Source: Luteococcus japonicus (GTDB lineage: Bacteria > Actinomycetota > Actinomycetes > Propionibacteriales > Propionibacteriaceae). From it: a stretch of 64,000 nucleotides of DNA. The notes beneath the pieces were generated by a model. That model did not search any database. It was not told where the DNA came from and was given only the letters and a program-made list of their open reading frames with translations. Positions 1-7,143 of the stretch are shown one piece after another (the stretch's first letter is position 1; every line of letters starts with the position of its first letter). The position numbers and the translations under genes were made by a program. The stretch lies in the NCBI RefSeq assembly GCF_003752415.1, contig NZ_RKHG01000001.1, forward strand, positions 1,674,001-1,738,000, read 5' to 3'.

Positions 1-771
1 CGCGCTCCGTGACGGCGGGGTGCAGCTTGAGCTTGCTCGCGGTGCCGGCCGAGCCGTTGAAGGCGACCATGTCGCGCATGTCCAGGTGGTCCAGCAGGTC
101 TCGCGCGGAGCCACTGACCAGCTGCAGGGCGCCGGCGGGCACCTTGCCGGACTCCACCATCATTCGCACGCAGGCCTCGGTGACATGGCCGGGGGGGTGG
201 CGGGCTTGACGATGGTCGGGACTCCGGCGATGAAGGCCGGGGCGAACTTCTCCAGCATTCCCCACATTGGGAAGTTGAAGGCGTTGATCTGCACCATCAA
301 GCCGTCGAGGCGGGTGTGGACGTGGCGTCCGATGAAGCTGCCGTCGCGGCTGAGCACCTCGGGAGCGCCGTCGACGATCACATGGGCATTGGGCAGTTCG
401 CGGCGGCCCTTGGAGGAGAAGGTGAACATCGTGCCGATGCCGCCGTCGATGTCGCTGGCGTGGTCCCGCTGGGTGGCCCCGGTGGCGAAGGACAGGTCGT
501 AGAGCTCCTGCTTGCGGCCGTTGAGGTAGGTGGCGATCTCCTCCAGCAGCAGAGCGCGCTCATGGATGGTGAGCTCCCCCAAGGACTTCTGGCCGACGGT
601 GCGTGCGTGCTCGACGGCGGTGGCGATGTCCAGGCCGTCGGTGCTGACCCGCGCGACGACCTCGCCGGTGCTGGCGTCGAGCACCTCGGTGGCACGGACC
701 TTGTCGGCGGGGCTCCACCACTCGCCGCAGGTGTAGCTGGGGACGATGGGCAGGTTCTGGGGCGTCGTCAT
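1..771 (-). pseudogene. paaZ: PaaZ-like aldehyde dehydrogenase domain, frameshifted and cut by the window edge
   Basis: This is the N-terminal aldehyde dehydrogenase part of the bifunctional phenylacetate-pathway enzyme PaaZ, which oxidises the ring-opened oxepin-CoA semialdehyde. The start is the ATG at 771-769, reading MTTPQNLPIVPSYTCGEWW. The reading continues through AINAFNFPMWG-type and GVPTIVKPAT motifs typical of this subfamily. At a run of seven G (191-197 on the + strand) the frame breaks, and homology (TEACVRMMVESGKVPAGALQ, then VAFNGSAGT) continues one base out of frame to base 1. One extra base in that run restores a continuous frame. It is divergent from the thioesterase gene at 841 with only 69 bp between. 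Either a recent pseudogene or a homopolymer error; the catalytic Cys lies beyond the window. Confidence 0.8.
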
Positions 772-840
772 GGGGCTGTGGCACCTCTCGCCCGCGAGAG
801 GCCGTCCCGCCACATTCCATCCACCGAACGAAAGGGCATC

Positions 841-1263
841 ATGAGCACCACGAATCCAGCCATCGGCCCCCACGAACCGTGGCGGATCGCCCTGGGCGAG
901 CTCGACGAGAAGATGGGCGTCGAGGTGGTGGAGCAGGGCGTGGAGAAGGTTGTCGTGCGAATGCCGGTCGAGGGCAACCGTCAGTCCCTGGGGCTGTTGC
1001 ACGGAGGCGCCATGTTGAGCCTCGGTGAAACCGCCGGCTCCTGGGCCGCCCTGATCCATGCCAGCACGCACGGCATGAAGTGCGTCGGGGTGGACGTGGC
1101 CGCCACCCACCTGCGCTCGGCGCACGACGGTTTCGCGACGGCCACTGCGACCCCGGTGAAGCTCGGACGCACCCTGGACTGCCATCAGGTGGACATCACC
1201 GACGAACAGGGCCGACTGCTGAGCACCTTTCGGATCACCAATATGCTCATCACCCACGAATGA
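841..1263 (+). CDS. Hotdog-fold thioesterase, PaaI/ComA2 type
   Basis: A 140-residue single hotdog-domain acyl-CoA thioesterase. The family hydrolyses aryl- or hydroxyphenylacetyl-CoA esters, releasing CoA from dead-end intermediates. The HGGAMLSLGE helix motif (about residues 52-61) holds the acidic residue that acts in catalysis in PaaI relatives, followed by GVDVAATHLRSA, which fits the thioester-binding strand. Length matches the family (about 140). The ATG at 841 follows a GAAAGGGC purine stretch. Divergent neighbour of paaZ and close to a broken 3-oxoadipyl-type thiolase, so a role in aromatic or phenylacetyl-CoA turnover is likely but not proven. It could equally be the 1,4-dihydroxy-2-naphthoyl-CoA thioesterase of menaquinone synthesis, since menB occurs at 37394-38320 and the two functions are hard to separate by sequence. 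Confidence 0.8.
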   Translation: MSTTNPAIGPHEPWRIALGELDEKMGVEVVEQGVEKVVVRMPVEGNRQSLGLLHGGAMLSLGETAGSWAALIHASTHGMKCVGVDVAATHLRSAHDGFATATATPVKLGRTLDCHQVDITDEQGRLLSTFRITNMLITHE

Positions 1264-1437
1264 AGCCCCCATGTCCCCCAAACGGGTGACACGAAAGCCC
1301 TTGTCTGGATGACCATGACACGCGATCAGGGGACATTAGAGGCCCTCTTCCTGTCCAGCACCTGAGCCTAATGGGCAGTTTCAAATCTTAAGTTGTGTTC
1401 ACTACTTAAATGCACGATTGTTGACTCATCACCGAAG

Positions 1438-1673
1438 ATCGGATCGGGGGATCCGCTCTACGGAGGGGCGAACCGTTCGGGGGGAACGGGAAGCCGACGC
1501 CAGCAGATTCGGGGGAAGACGCTGGCACCGCCCACCAACTCGGGGGACGAGATGGGCAACCCGGCCACATCGGGGGATGGGGCCGAACGCATGACCCGTG
1601 GACGGATTCGGGGGAAGACGTCCACGCAGGACCCCGGGCCCGCCAGCACCAGCTGGCGGGCCCGAGGTCTTTT
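1438..1673 (+). ncRNA. Candidate small RNA: six hairpins with identical CGGGGG loops plus terminator
   Basis: Six successive inverted repeats each present the same loop, closed by a T-A pair: T[CGGGGG]A. Loop motif starts (the T) are 1444, 1477, 1509, 1540, 1570 and 1608, about 30-38 bp apart. Stems differ: CGGAT/ATCCG (1440-1455), CCGTT/AACGG (1473-1489, loop with six G), GCCAGC/GCTGGC (1499-1526), GCCCA/TGGGC (1530-1557), CGGCC-CAT/ATG-GGCCG (1562-1585), CGTGGACG/CGTCCACG (1597-1626). Hairpins 3 and 6 also share tandem G-A mismatches between stem and loop. Unrelated stems around one fixed loop argue for selection on RNA structure. A 12-bp terminator follows on the same strand. An AT-rich stretch at 1380-1425 could hold the promoter but I cannot fix its boxes. 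No protein frame explains the region. Confidence 0.7.
1635..1673 (+). terminator. Intrinsic terminator of the six-hairpin RNA
   Basis: CGGGCCCGCCAG (1635-1646) pairs perfectly with CTGGCGGGCCCG (1653-1664) around a 6-nt loop, followed by AGGTCTTTT. The T tract lies only on the + strand side, so it ends transcription coming from the hairpin array rather than from the broken thiolase on the other strand. Confidence 0.8.
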
Positions 1674-1769
1674 CCCCCACAGGGGTCACCCAGCCTCCCC
1701 GAGCGCAGCTCCGAGCCTGCGAGGAGCGGTGCGCGCGAGGGCGCGAGGGTCCAAGGGGGGTCGTCCCCC

Positions 1770-2545
1770 GGCGAAGGCCTCGTTCAACTCAACGGCCCCG
1801 ATGCTGCCCAGTTCCCAACCGGCCCGCTCCAGCGCCTTCTGGGTGGCGGGCACGGGTCCGATGCCCATGATCGGCGCGGGCACGCCGGCTGCCGTCACCT
1901 GCACCACGCGGACGCGGGCCAACAGGTCGTACTTCTCGATGGCGGCCTTGCTGGCGACGATCACCGCGGAGGCCCCGTCTTGAGACTGGAGGCATTGCCG
2001 GCCGTCACCGCGCAACCACCCTTGACCACGGGCTTGAGCTTGCCGAGCACCTCCATGCTGGTGCCCGGGCGCGGCCCCTCGTCCGTGTTGGACATGGTGA
2101 CCCTGCCCCTGCGGTCGGCGACCGGGACGGGAACGATCTCGGGCTCGAAGCGGCCGGCCTCGATGGCGGCCAGAGACAGTTCGTGCGAGCGCACGGCGAA
2201 GGCGTCGGCCTCCTCGCGGCCGATCTCGTCGGCGCGGGCAACCTCCTCCGCGGTCTCCGGCATGGAGTAGGTCATCTTGTCCTGCGCGGTGAAGACGGGG
2301 TTCACGAAGCGCCAGCCGATGGAGGTGTCGAAGCTCTCCCCCGGCTTGGCGAAGGCCGTGGTGGGCTTTGCCGTCACCCACGGTGCGCGGGACATGGACT
2401 CGACGCCGTCGGCGACGATGACCTCGGCCTGGCCGGACTGCACAATCGCGGTGGCGAGCCCGATGGCGCTCATGCCGGAGGCGCAGCCGGTTCACGGTGA
2501 TACCGGGCTCGGTATCCGGGAAGCCCGCCAGCAGCCAGGCCACCC
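1770..2545 (-). pseudogene. Remnant of a 3-oxoadipyl-CoA/acetyl-CoA thiolase
   Basis: The middle of a thiolase (PaaJ/PcaF/FadA family) is recognisable: AWLLAGFPDTEPGITVNRL, SAIGLATAIVQSG, ADGVESMSRAP, GWRFVNPVF, SMPETAEEVA, GPVPATQKALERAG and VELNEAFA. Three lesions are visible. The catalytic CASG loop is broken near 2486-2492 by the apparent loss of two bases. The frame breaks again near 1980 by one missing base in the NASSLNDGAS region. The sequence leaves homology right after NEAFA (about 1771-1785), so the C-terminal third with the CxHPxG active-site segment is gone. The N-terminal 60 or so residues are also absent. The two end truncations mean this is a true remnant, not only a sequencing artefact. 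It fits a decaying phenylacetate locus with paaZ. Confidence 0.8.
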
Positions 2546-2569
2546 GGGCGCAGAGGTGCGGCCGAGAAT

Positions 2570-2602
2570 CTCAATTAACTTAACGAACGTACGGTAACTT
2601 AG
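2570..2602. promoter_or_regulatory. AT-rich promoter/operator candidate before the double-hotdog gene
   Basis: An AT-rich island in GC-rich surroundings carries overlapping imperfect inverted repeats centred on ACGTACGG, with TTAAC on one side and TAACTTA on the other. It sits 105-135 bp upstream of the thioesterase start at 2707. A TetR-family operator of acyl-CoA catabolism is a reasonable guess, but no regulator gene lies next to it. Confidence 0.3.
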
Positions 2603-2706
2603 CAATGAGCGGTCCGCACGAGTGGACGCCGCCTTGCCGCCCCCCGTCACACAGGAGAGACTGTGATCCACTTCACACACCCACGTGACCCGAACGGAGC
2701 CCGAGC

Positions 2707-3666
2707 ATGCCCGGCAGCCAACGCCAGACCACCCTGCGATTCCTCGCCGCACCCATGGAGGGCAACCAGAAGGGGCATGTCGAGGGCGGCACGGCTCTGG
2801 CCTGGATCGACAAGGCGGGTTATGCGGAGGCTGTGGCCTGGAGCGGGCGCTACTGCGTCACCGCCTATGTCGGGAATGTTCGCTTCACCAAGCCGGTCAG
2901 CGTCGGCGAACTCGTCGAGGTCCAGGCCCGGATCGTGCACACCGGGCGCAGCTCCATGCACATCGTGTGCACCGTCAGCTCCGGTGACCCCACCGGGGGC
3001 GAACTGGAGGTCACCTGCCAGTGCCTGATGATCTTCGTCGCCACCGACGGCAACGGGAAGTCCGTCGAGGTGCCCACCTTCACCGCCGAAACCGAATGGG
3101 AGAGGGAACAGCAGGTCATCGCCATCCGCCGGATCGACGGCCGCAAGGCCATCGAGAAGGACATGGCCGAGCAGGTCTACACGGACCAGACCGAGGCGCT
3201 CCAGCGAACCCTGCGCTTCCTCGCCAAGCCCACCGACGTCAACTGGGGCGGCAAGGTGCACGGCGGCATCGCCATGGAGTGGATCGACGAGGCCGCAAAC
3301 CTCGTCGCCGAGACCTGGCACCAGGGGCCGGCCATCGCCGTCTTCGCCGGTGGCGTCCGCTTCTACCGGCCCATCCAGATCGGCCACCTGGTTGAGGTGG
3401 AGGCACGCCTCATCCACACCGGCCACAGCTCCATGCACGTCAGCGTGCACGTGCGCTCCGGCGACCCGATGAAGGGCGAGATGGAGCTCACCACCCATTG
3501 CCTGATGGTGCTCGTCGCGCTGGACGAGACGGGCACCCGCAAGCGGCACGTGCGTTCCTGGAACCCGCGGCTGCCCGAGGACCTGGCGCTGCAGGAGCAT
3601 GCCAAGCGGTTGATCGACATCCGCCAGGGCCTCGCGCGCACCGCTCCGCGCGAAGTGCCTCACTAG
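2707..3666 (+). CDS. Double-hotdog acyl-CoA thioesterase
   Basis: A 319-residue protein made of two tandem hotdog domains. Repeat one (about 10-125) and repeat two (about 160-280) each contain a GGxAxxWIDxA helix (GGTALAWIDKAGY and GGIAMEWIDEAAN) and an IHTGxSSMH strand (IVHTGRSSMHIVC, LIHTGHSSMHVSV). This layout matches cytosolic acyl-CoA hydrolases of the YciA/BFIT/ACOT7 type, which cleave medium- to long-chain acyl-CoA to free acid and CoA. In such double-hotdog enzymes an Asp or Asn on the central helix is catalytic; both helices here keep Asp. The ATG at 2707 has a CGGAG purine stretch about 6 nt upstream. It stands alone between the broken thiolase and the Rieske gene. Confidence 0.8.
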   Translation: MPGSQRQTTLRFLAAPMEGNQKGHVEGGTALAWIDKAGYAEAVAWSGRYCVTAYVGNVRFTKPVSVGELVEVQARIVHTGRSSMHIVCTVSSGDPTGGELEVTCQCLMIFVATDGNGKSVEVPTFTAETEWEREQQVIAIRRIDGRKAIEKDMAEQVYTDQTEALQRTLRFLAKPTDVNWGGKVHGGIAMEWIDEAANLVAETWHQGPAIAVFAGGVRFYRPIQIGHLVEVEARLIHTGHSSMHVSVHVRSGDPMKGEMELTTHCLMVLVALDETGTRKRHVRSWNPRLPEDLALQEHAKRLIDIRQGLARTAPREVPH

Positions 3667-3679
3667 GAGGACTCCTCAC

Positions 3680-3685
3680 TAGACT
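3680..3685 (+). promoter_or_regulatory. TAGACT -10 box giving a leaderless transcript
   Basis: TAGACT ends 6 nt before the ATG at 3692, so transcription would begin at or next to the start codon. No ribosome binding site lies in between. The same arrangement recurs elsewhere in the window (6974, 20319, 38320, 39067, 55693). Confidence 0.5.
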
Positions 3686-3691
3686 GGCCAC

Positions 3692-4072
3692 ATGCCCTTC
3701 GAGATCACTCGCCGGCAGGCACTCGGGCTCGGCGGACTGGCCGCAGCAGCCATCGCGACGTCCGGATGCGGCTCCGGCGAGCCATCCGCACAGCTGCCGG
3801 CCAGCCTGGTCCCGGTGGGCGGCGGCTACATCATGCCCGACGCCAATTTCGTCGTCACGCAGCCAGAACCGGGCTCTTACAAGGCTTTTGACAAGCACTG
3901 CACCCATGCTGGCTGCGTGGTGAGCAAGCTCGAGGCCAGTGGCATCGTGTGCATCTGCCACAGCTCGGTCTTCTCCTTGGCCGACGGCAGTGTCCAGTCG
4001 GGCCCGGCCGAGAAGCCGTTGGCCGGAGCCAAGGTCCGCGTCGACGGGGACCAGCTGCGCGTCTGGCAGTGA
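3692..4072 (+). CDS. Tat-exported Rieske [2Fe-2S] lipoprotein
   Basis: A 126-residue Rieske-type iron-sulfur protein expected on the outer face of the membrane. Residues 1-26 form a signal with twin Arg (R7, R8, in TRRQALGLGG) and a lipobox ending at Cys26 (TSGC). Cluster ligands are C70/H72 (CTH) and C87/H90 (CICH). C75 and C89 are placed for the usual disulfide that supports Rieske clusters. It is much shorter than the QcrA Rieske subunit and lacks its transmembrane helices. It resembles the small actinobacterial Rieske (2Fe-2S) proteins found as single genes, so its redox partner is unknown. Start chosen because a TAGACT box lies 6 nt upstream (leaderless). Confidence 0.85.
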   Translation: MPFEITRRQALGLGGLAAAAIATSGCGSGEPSAQLPASLVPVGGGYIMPDANFVVTQPEPGSYKAFDKHCTHAGCVVSKLEASGIVCICHSSVFSLADGSVQSGPAEKPLAGAKVRVDGDQLRVWQ

Positions 4073-4101
4073 GGGCCCCGGGCAGGTTCACCATCATCAC
4101 G

Positions 4102-4239
4102 CGCGGTCTCTGACCGCTCCGGGAGCGCTTCGACCCCCGCAAGACCTCTTCGACCCCCTGCCTGCTGCTTCGACCCCCGTGCACGGGGGACGAAGGGACA
4201 GTTGGGGGGTCGAAGAGGCCCGTCGGCGCCCGGGCCGAC
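4102..4239 (+). other. Structured intergenic region with 20-bp-spaced CTTCGACCCCC repeats
   Basis: Three direct copies of CTTCGACCCCC begin at 4128, 4148 and 4168, exactly 20 bp apart, and one inverted copy lies at 4204-4215. Copy two extends to a perfect 14-bp stem (4145-4158 with 4205-4218). That stem encloses a second hairpin at 4168-4195 whose core CCCCCGTGCACGGGGG is a perfect palindrome. Further hairpins occur at 4102-4116 and 4222-4239. The region lies between the Rieske stop and the start at 4291, so it may be a folded 5' leader or a multi-site operator for the YczE-type gene. The 20-bp spacing (about two helical turns) favours protein binding; the nested stems favour RNA. Confidence 0.5.
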
Positions 4240-4290
4240 AGCTGCCCGGAGACTGGACCGAGTGGCGCCCGGCTGTCTGCGGCCCCGACG

Positions 4291-4974
4291 ATGGACGGCA
4301 TGGATGCCCAGAGCCCAGGCCTGTTGAACCTGTCCCCCATGCAACAGCTGCGTGCGGGGCGGATGGGTCGTCGCATCACCCAACTTTTGGTGGGGCTGGT
4401 GATCTTCGGCGTCTCCATCGCGCTGGTCTTGCGCGGCGGCCTGGGAATGTCGCCGTGGGACGTGCTGCACGTGGGCATCGCCATACATGTTCCGTTGAGC
4501 ATCGGGACCGTCTCCATCCTCGTCGGATGCCTCGTGCTGCTGCTGTGGATCCCGCTGAAGCAGTGGCCGGGGCTGGGGACGATACTGAACATCTTCGTCG
4601 TGGGCATCGCCCTCGACGCGACACTCGCCGTGGTGCACGAGCCGGCCTTGCAGGGCTGGGTCAACTGGCTGGCCCGGGCGGGTCTGCTGGTTTCCGGCAT
4701 CGTCCTGAACGGGCTCGCGGGCGCCCTCTACATCGGCAGTCAGCTCGGTCCCGGACCCCGCGACGGCCTGATGACCTCCCTGACCGGCCTGACCGGCCGC
4801 CCCATCGGCCTGATCCGTGGCCTGATCGAGGTCACCGTGTTGACCCTCGGCTGGCTGCTGGGCGGGCCCGTCGGTCTGGGAACGGTTGCCTATGCGCTGG
4901 CCATCGGGCCCCTCACCCAGCTGCTGCTGCCACTGTGCCTGGTCCGGCTCCACCCAGAACGCACCGCCCCGTAG
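4291..4974 (+). CDS. YczE/YyaS/YitT-type integral membrane protein
   Basis: A 227-residue protein with five or six predicted membrane spans. Recognisable family features are the GLGMSPWDVLHVG motif after the first span and GLGTVAYALAIGPLTQ near the C terminus. Both are typical of the YczE group, which is linked in Bacillus to surfactin production and is otherwise of unknown transport function. The N-terminal 25 residues are hydrophilic and precede LLVGLVIFGVSIALVL. An internal ATG (4300) is also possible because no strong ribosome binding site precedes 4291. It is followed by the small HTH gene at 5019 after 44 bp, so the two may be co-transcribed. Structured DNA upstream could regulate it. 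Confidence 0.75.
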   Translation: MDGMDAQSPGLLNLSPMQQLRAGRMGRRITQLLVGLVIFGVSIALVLRGGLGMSPWDVLHVGIAIHVPLSIGTVSILVGCLVLLLWIPLKQWPGLGTILNIFVVGIALDATLAVVHEPALQGWVNWLARAGLLVSGIVLNGLAGALYIGSQLGPGPRDGLMTSLTGLTGRPIGLIRGLIEVTVLTLGWLLGGPVGLGTVAYALAIGPLTQLLLPLCLVRLHPERTAP

Positions 4975-5018
4975 ACATACCCCTTCCGCCCAGCCCATCC
5001 GCGGGAGAGACTGGACGG

Positions 5019-5429
5019 GTGACCCGAACCCCTCGTCGCCGCAAGCCACGGCCGGCACACCCCGCGGATCCCCGCACGCTGGCCCGGCAGCTCGCCCGCC
5101 AGCAGGAGGTTCTGCACGTACTGCTGGCGCAGCGTGGTGAGCCGCTGGCAGTGGACGCGCTGGCCGAACGGCTTGGTGTCTCGGAACGCACCGTAGAGCG
5201 CGACCTCGAACGGCTGCGCGCCGCCCGGTTGCCGCTGCGTGGCCGGGGCGGGACGGGAGGCGGTGTCTGGCTCGACGTCTCCCGGGCACGCCAACCGCTG
5301 CGGCTCGACGACGACCAGGTGATGGCGCTGGTACTCGCGCTGGACTTCCTGGACGCGGACCTCCCCGAACGGCTGGTCCAGACCCGCGAACAGCTCCGCA
5401 ACCTGCTGGACGAACCGAGCCTGTTCTGA
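5019..5429 (+). CDS. Short HTH_11 transcriptional regulator without a WYL domain
   Basis: About 136 residues from a GTG at 5019, following GCGGGAGAG. An Arg/Pro-rich N terminus leads into a DeoR/YafY-type winged helix (EPLAVDALAERLGVSERTVE, about residues 40-60, followed by RDLERLRAARLPL). That is the N-terminal half of WYL-domain regulators. Here the protein stops after a short tail (DDDQVMALVLALDFLDADLP) where the WYL ligand-sensing domain would begin. So it is either a naturally small DNA-binding protein or the truncated head of a WYL regulator. Its neighbour upstream is the YczE-type membrane protein on the same strand. A dispersed repeat begins 8 bp after the stop codon, consistent with an old deletion endpoint. 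Confidence 0.6.
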   Translation: MTRTPRRRKPRPAHPADPRTLARQLARQQEVLHVLLAQRGEPLAVDALAERLGVSERTVERDLERLRAARLPLRGRGGTGGGVWLDVSRARQPLRLDDDQVMALVLALDFLDADLPERLVQTREQLRNLLDEPSLF

Positions 5430-5436
5430 GCGGGAT

Positions 5437-5459
5437 GGCCTCGACAGGCTCGGCCAGCG
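5437..5459. repeat. Dispersed short repeat, copy 1
   Basis: Contains CGACAGGCTCGGCCAGCG preceded by GGCCT. The identical 23 bp occurs at 50067-50089, and related half-copies at 47101-47118 (inverted) and near 18600-18616. All lie just downstream of genes, so this looks like a small intergenic interspersed repeat. Confidence 0.6.
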
Positions 5460-5493
5460 GACGCGTGGCTCGGCCGGCGGAAGCCGGAGTCGA

Positions 5494-5952
5494 TCAGCCC
5501 TCGTACAGCGAGGCCATCCGCTCCAGCGTCCGGCGCATGTTGGCCACCGTCGGCCCAGCCGCGAAACGGCTGAGCAGTGCGGCAGGGCGGGCGTGGGTGA
5601 GGTCGAAGCTCTCCTTGACCAAGGTGCTGCCGTCACCGCGGTCGGTCAGCTCGTAGCGCCACACCTGACCGCCGAGGATTCGCTTGTCCCCGCGGAAGAG
5701 ACCGGTCTGCCACGCGATCCGGCGGCCCTCCTCGAACTCGACGACGCGGTTGCTGGAGGTGTAGCTGACCGCCTTGTTCATCGTCATCCCGAAGTCGTCG
5801 CCCAGGCTGAGGCGCTCGGGGCCGGTGACGGTACTGCGCACGGTGTCGCTGCCGTCGAACTCGCAGTGTCGGGCGGGGTGGACCAACATGTCGAAGACCA
5901 CCTGGGGTGAGGCCTGCACGACGCGCTGCACGGAATGGATGAGCTGGGGCAT
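5494..5952 (-). CDS. SRPBCC (START-like) family protein
   Basis: A 152-residue polyketide-cyclase/SRPBCC-type protein. The opening HSVQRVVQASPQVVFDMLVHPARH is the signature first strand and helix, WRYELTDRGDGSTLVKESFD is the late strand pair, and a C-terminal helix (TVANMRRTLERMASLYEG) closes the lipid-binding cavity. These proteins bind hydrophobic ligands in the cytoplasm; the substrate cannot be read from sequence. The ATG has AGGAG about 8 nt upstream. It is on the minus strand and separated from the coiled-coil gene at 5985-6974 by 32 bp, so the two could share a transcript. The family has many paralogues in actinobacteria. Confidence 0.75.
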   Translation of the reverse strand: MPQLIHSVQRVVQASPQVVFDMLVHPARHCEFDGSDTVRSTVTGPERLSLGDDFGMTMNKAVSYTSSNRVVEFEEGRRIAWQTGLFRGDKRILGGQVWRYELTDRGDGSTLVKESFDLTHARPAALLSRFAAGPTVANMRRTLERMASLYEG

Positions 5953-5984
5953 GGCGAACTCCTGTGTCGAGGGTCATCGCCAGC

Positions 5985-6974
5985 CTAGTCAATGACCTCC
6001 ACGCCTTCACGAAGCGCCTGCAGGGCAGCTGCGAGCCGCTCCTGTTCCGCTGTCAGTTCCCGGAGCCCGCGCGTCGCCTCGTCGTGCCGGGCCGTCGCCT
6101 CGTCGTGCCGGGCGGCGGCCTCCTCTGCCTCCCGAGTGGCTTCCTGGAGGCACTGTTGGGCCTCCACCACCCTTCGGGCGGCGAGCTCCCGGGCAGAAGC
6201 TGCGGCCTGGGCGCGGGCCGTCGCCCCTGCTTCCTGGTCGACGGCCTCCCCCACGCGAAGCGCCACCTCAGACAACCGGTTCTCCAGTGCCTGCACGCGT
6301 TCGGCCAGGGCGTGGGCGCGCGCCCGTTGCGCCTCCCGTTCGGCCCGCTGGCGTTCCCGCTCGGCCCGGACCTTCTCGCGTTCGGCCTTGGCCTGTTCGC
6401 GTTCCTCGTCATCACGCGGCAGGGGAATCACCGGCGCAAGACCCTCGGGCGTGGGGTCCGGGCCGGGGGTGGCCGGTGCCGGCGGCATCTCGAAGAGGTC
6501 CATCGGGAAGGCCGCAGCTGTGGTGGGCGCCTTGACCAGACACCCCTGCAGCACCTGCTTCGCCGCCTCCGGATGGGACAGGGCTGCTTCCAGGCAGGTC
6601 TCGACCTCTCGGCGGACCGGCTCGGTGACCGTCTGGCCGCGAGATCGCCCCACGTCGACCGCCCGCGCGACGAGCGCAGCCACCGTGCGACGCCGCAGGA
6701 TGGTCAGCTCCCGTAGCTGCTCCGGACTACCCGCGGTGTGCATCTGGGCGAGCAGGGGGCCCAAGGAGAACAGCTCGCCGAGGTCTGCCTGCGGGTCCCG
6801 GGCCAGCTGGTTGACCAACCAGGCGCTGCGCGACGGTTTGCGCAGGCCCTCGATGCGTCTCGCAAGCTCACGGTCCTTGGCCGCGCGTGCCTGACGCGCC
6901 AGCGCGCGACGCGTCGCGACGAAGTCCTCCGGCGCCCCGCCGTAGAGCAGTTTGCGCGCCGCATCCATGTCCAC
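5985..6974 (-). CDS. Conserved actinobacterial coiled-coil protein of unknown function
   Basis: A 329-residue soluble protein. Residues 8-60 (LLYGGAPEDFVATRRALARQ, RRIEGLRKPSRSAWLVNQL) match an uncharacterised actinobacterial family I recognise only by pattern. Residues about 195-325 are a long Glu/Arg/Ala-rich coiled coil starting REQAKAEREKVRAERERQRA and containing a doubled AARHDEATARHDEATR unit. No enzymatic motif or membrane span is visible. The GTG at 6974 is preferred because a TAGGCT box (6981-6986, minus strand) ends 6 nt upstream, giving a leaderless message. It lies upstream of the SRPBCC gene on the same strand. A structural or scaffolding role is possible, but nothing here shows it. 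Confidence 0.7.
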   Translation of the reverse strand: MDMDAARKLLYGGAPEDFVATRRALARQARAAKDRELARRIEGLRKPSRSAWLVNQLARDPQADLGELFSLGPLLAQMHTAGSPEQLRELTILRRRTVAALVARAVDVGRSRGQTVTEPVRREVETCLEAALSHPEAAKQVLQGCLVKAPTTAAAFPMDLFEMPPAPATPGPDPTPEGLAPVIPLPRDDEEREQAKAEREKVRAERERQRAEREAQRARAHALAERVQALENRLSEVALRVGEAVDQEAGATARAQAAASARELAARRVVEAQQCLQEATREAEEAAARHDEATARHDEATRGLRELTAEQERLAAALQALREGVEVID

Positions 6975-7143
6975 GCCCCCAGCCTAGGGATGCCCATCCA
7001 GCGGCACGGCCACGGGCCGTGGGCATGTCTCTCAGCGAAACGTCAAGTCCCGTGTCTTGGTGTTGTGACCCAGCGGCTGAAACACTGGGTGAGGACAGGC
7101 CAGCTCCCCGATTCGTTGGCCACCCCTGCTCAGAAGGACCCCC

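Noticed and set aside
1440-1626. Regularly spaced 8-bp repeats (TCGGGGGA every 30-38 bp) that at first look like a CRISPR array
   Set aside because: The repeat is only 8 bp, and the intervening sequences are inverted repeats pairing around it. No cas genes are near. A hairpin array explains it better.
2663-2706. GTG at 2663 with a good AGGAG upstream as the start of the double-hotdog gene
   Set aside because: It is in a different reading frame from the conserved protein, which begins at 2707.
3939-5018. Long open frame running through the YczE-type gene into the HTH gene
   Set aside because: Composition is Arg/Pro-rich nonsense until 5019; the YczE protein in another frame has clear membrane helices. 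Only the part from the GTG at 5019 looks like protein.
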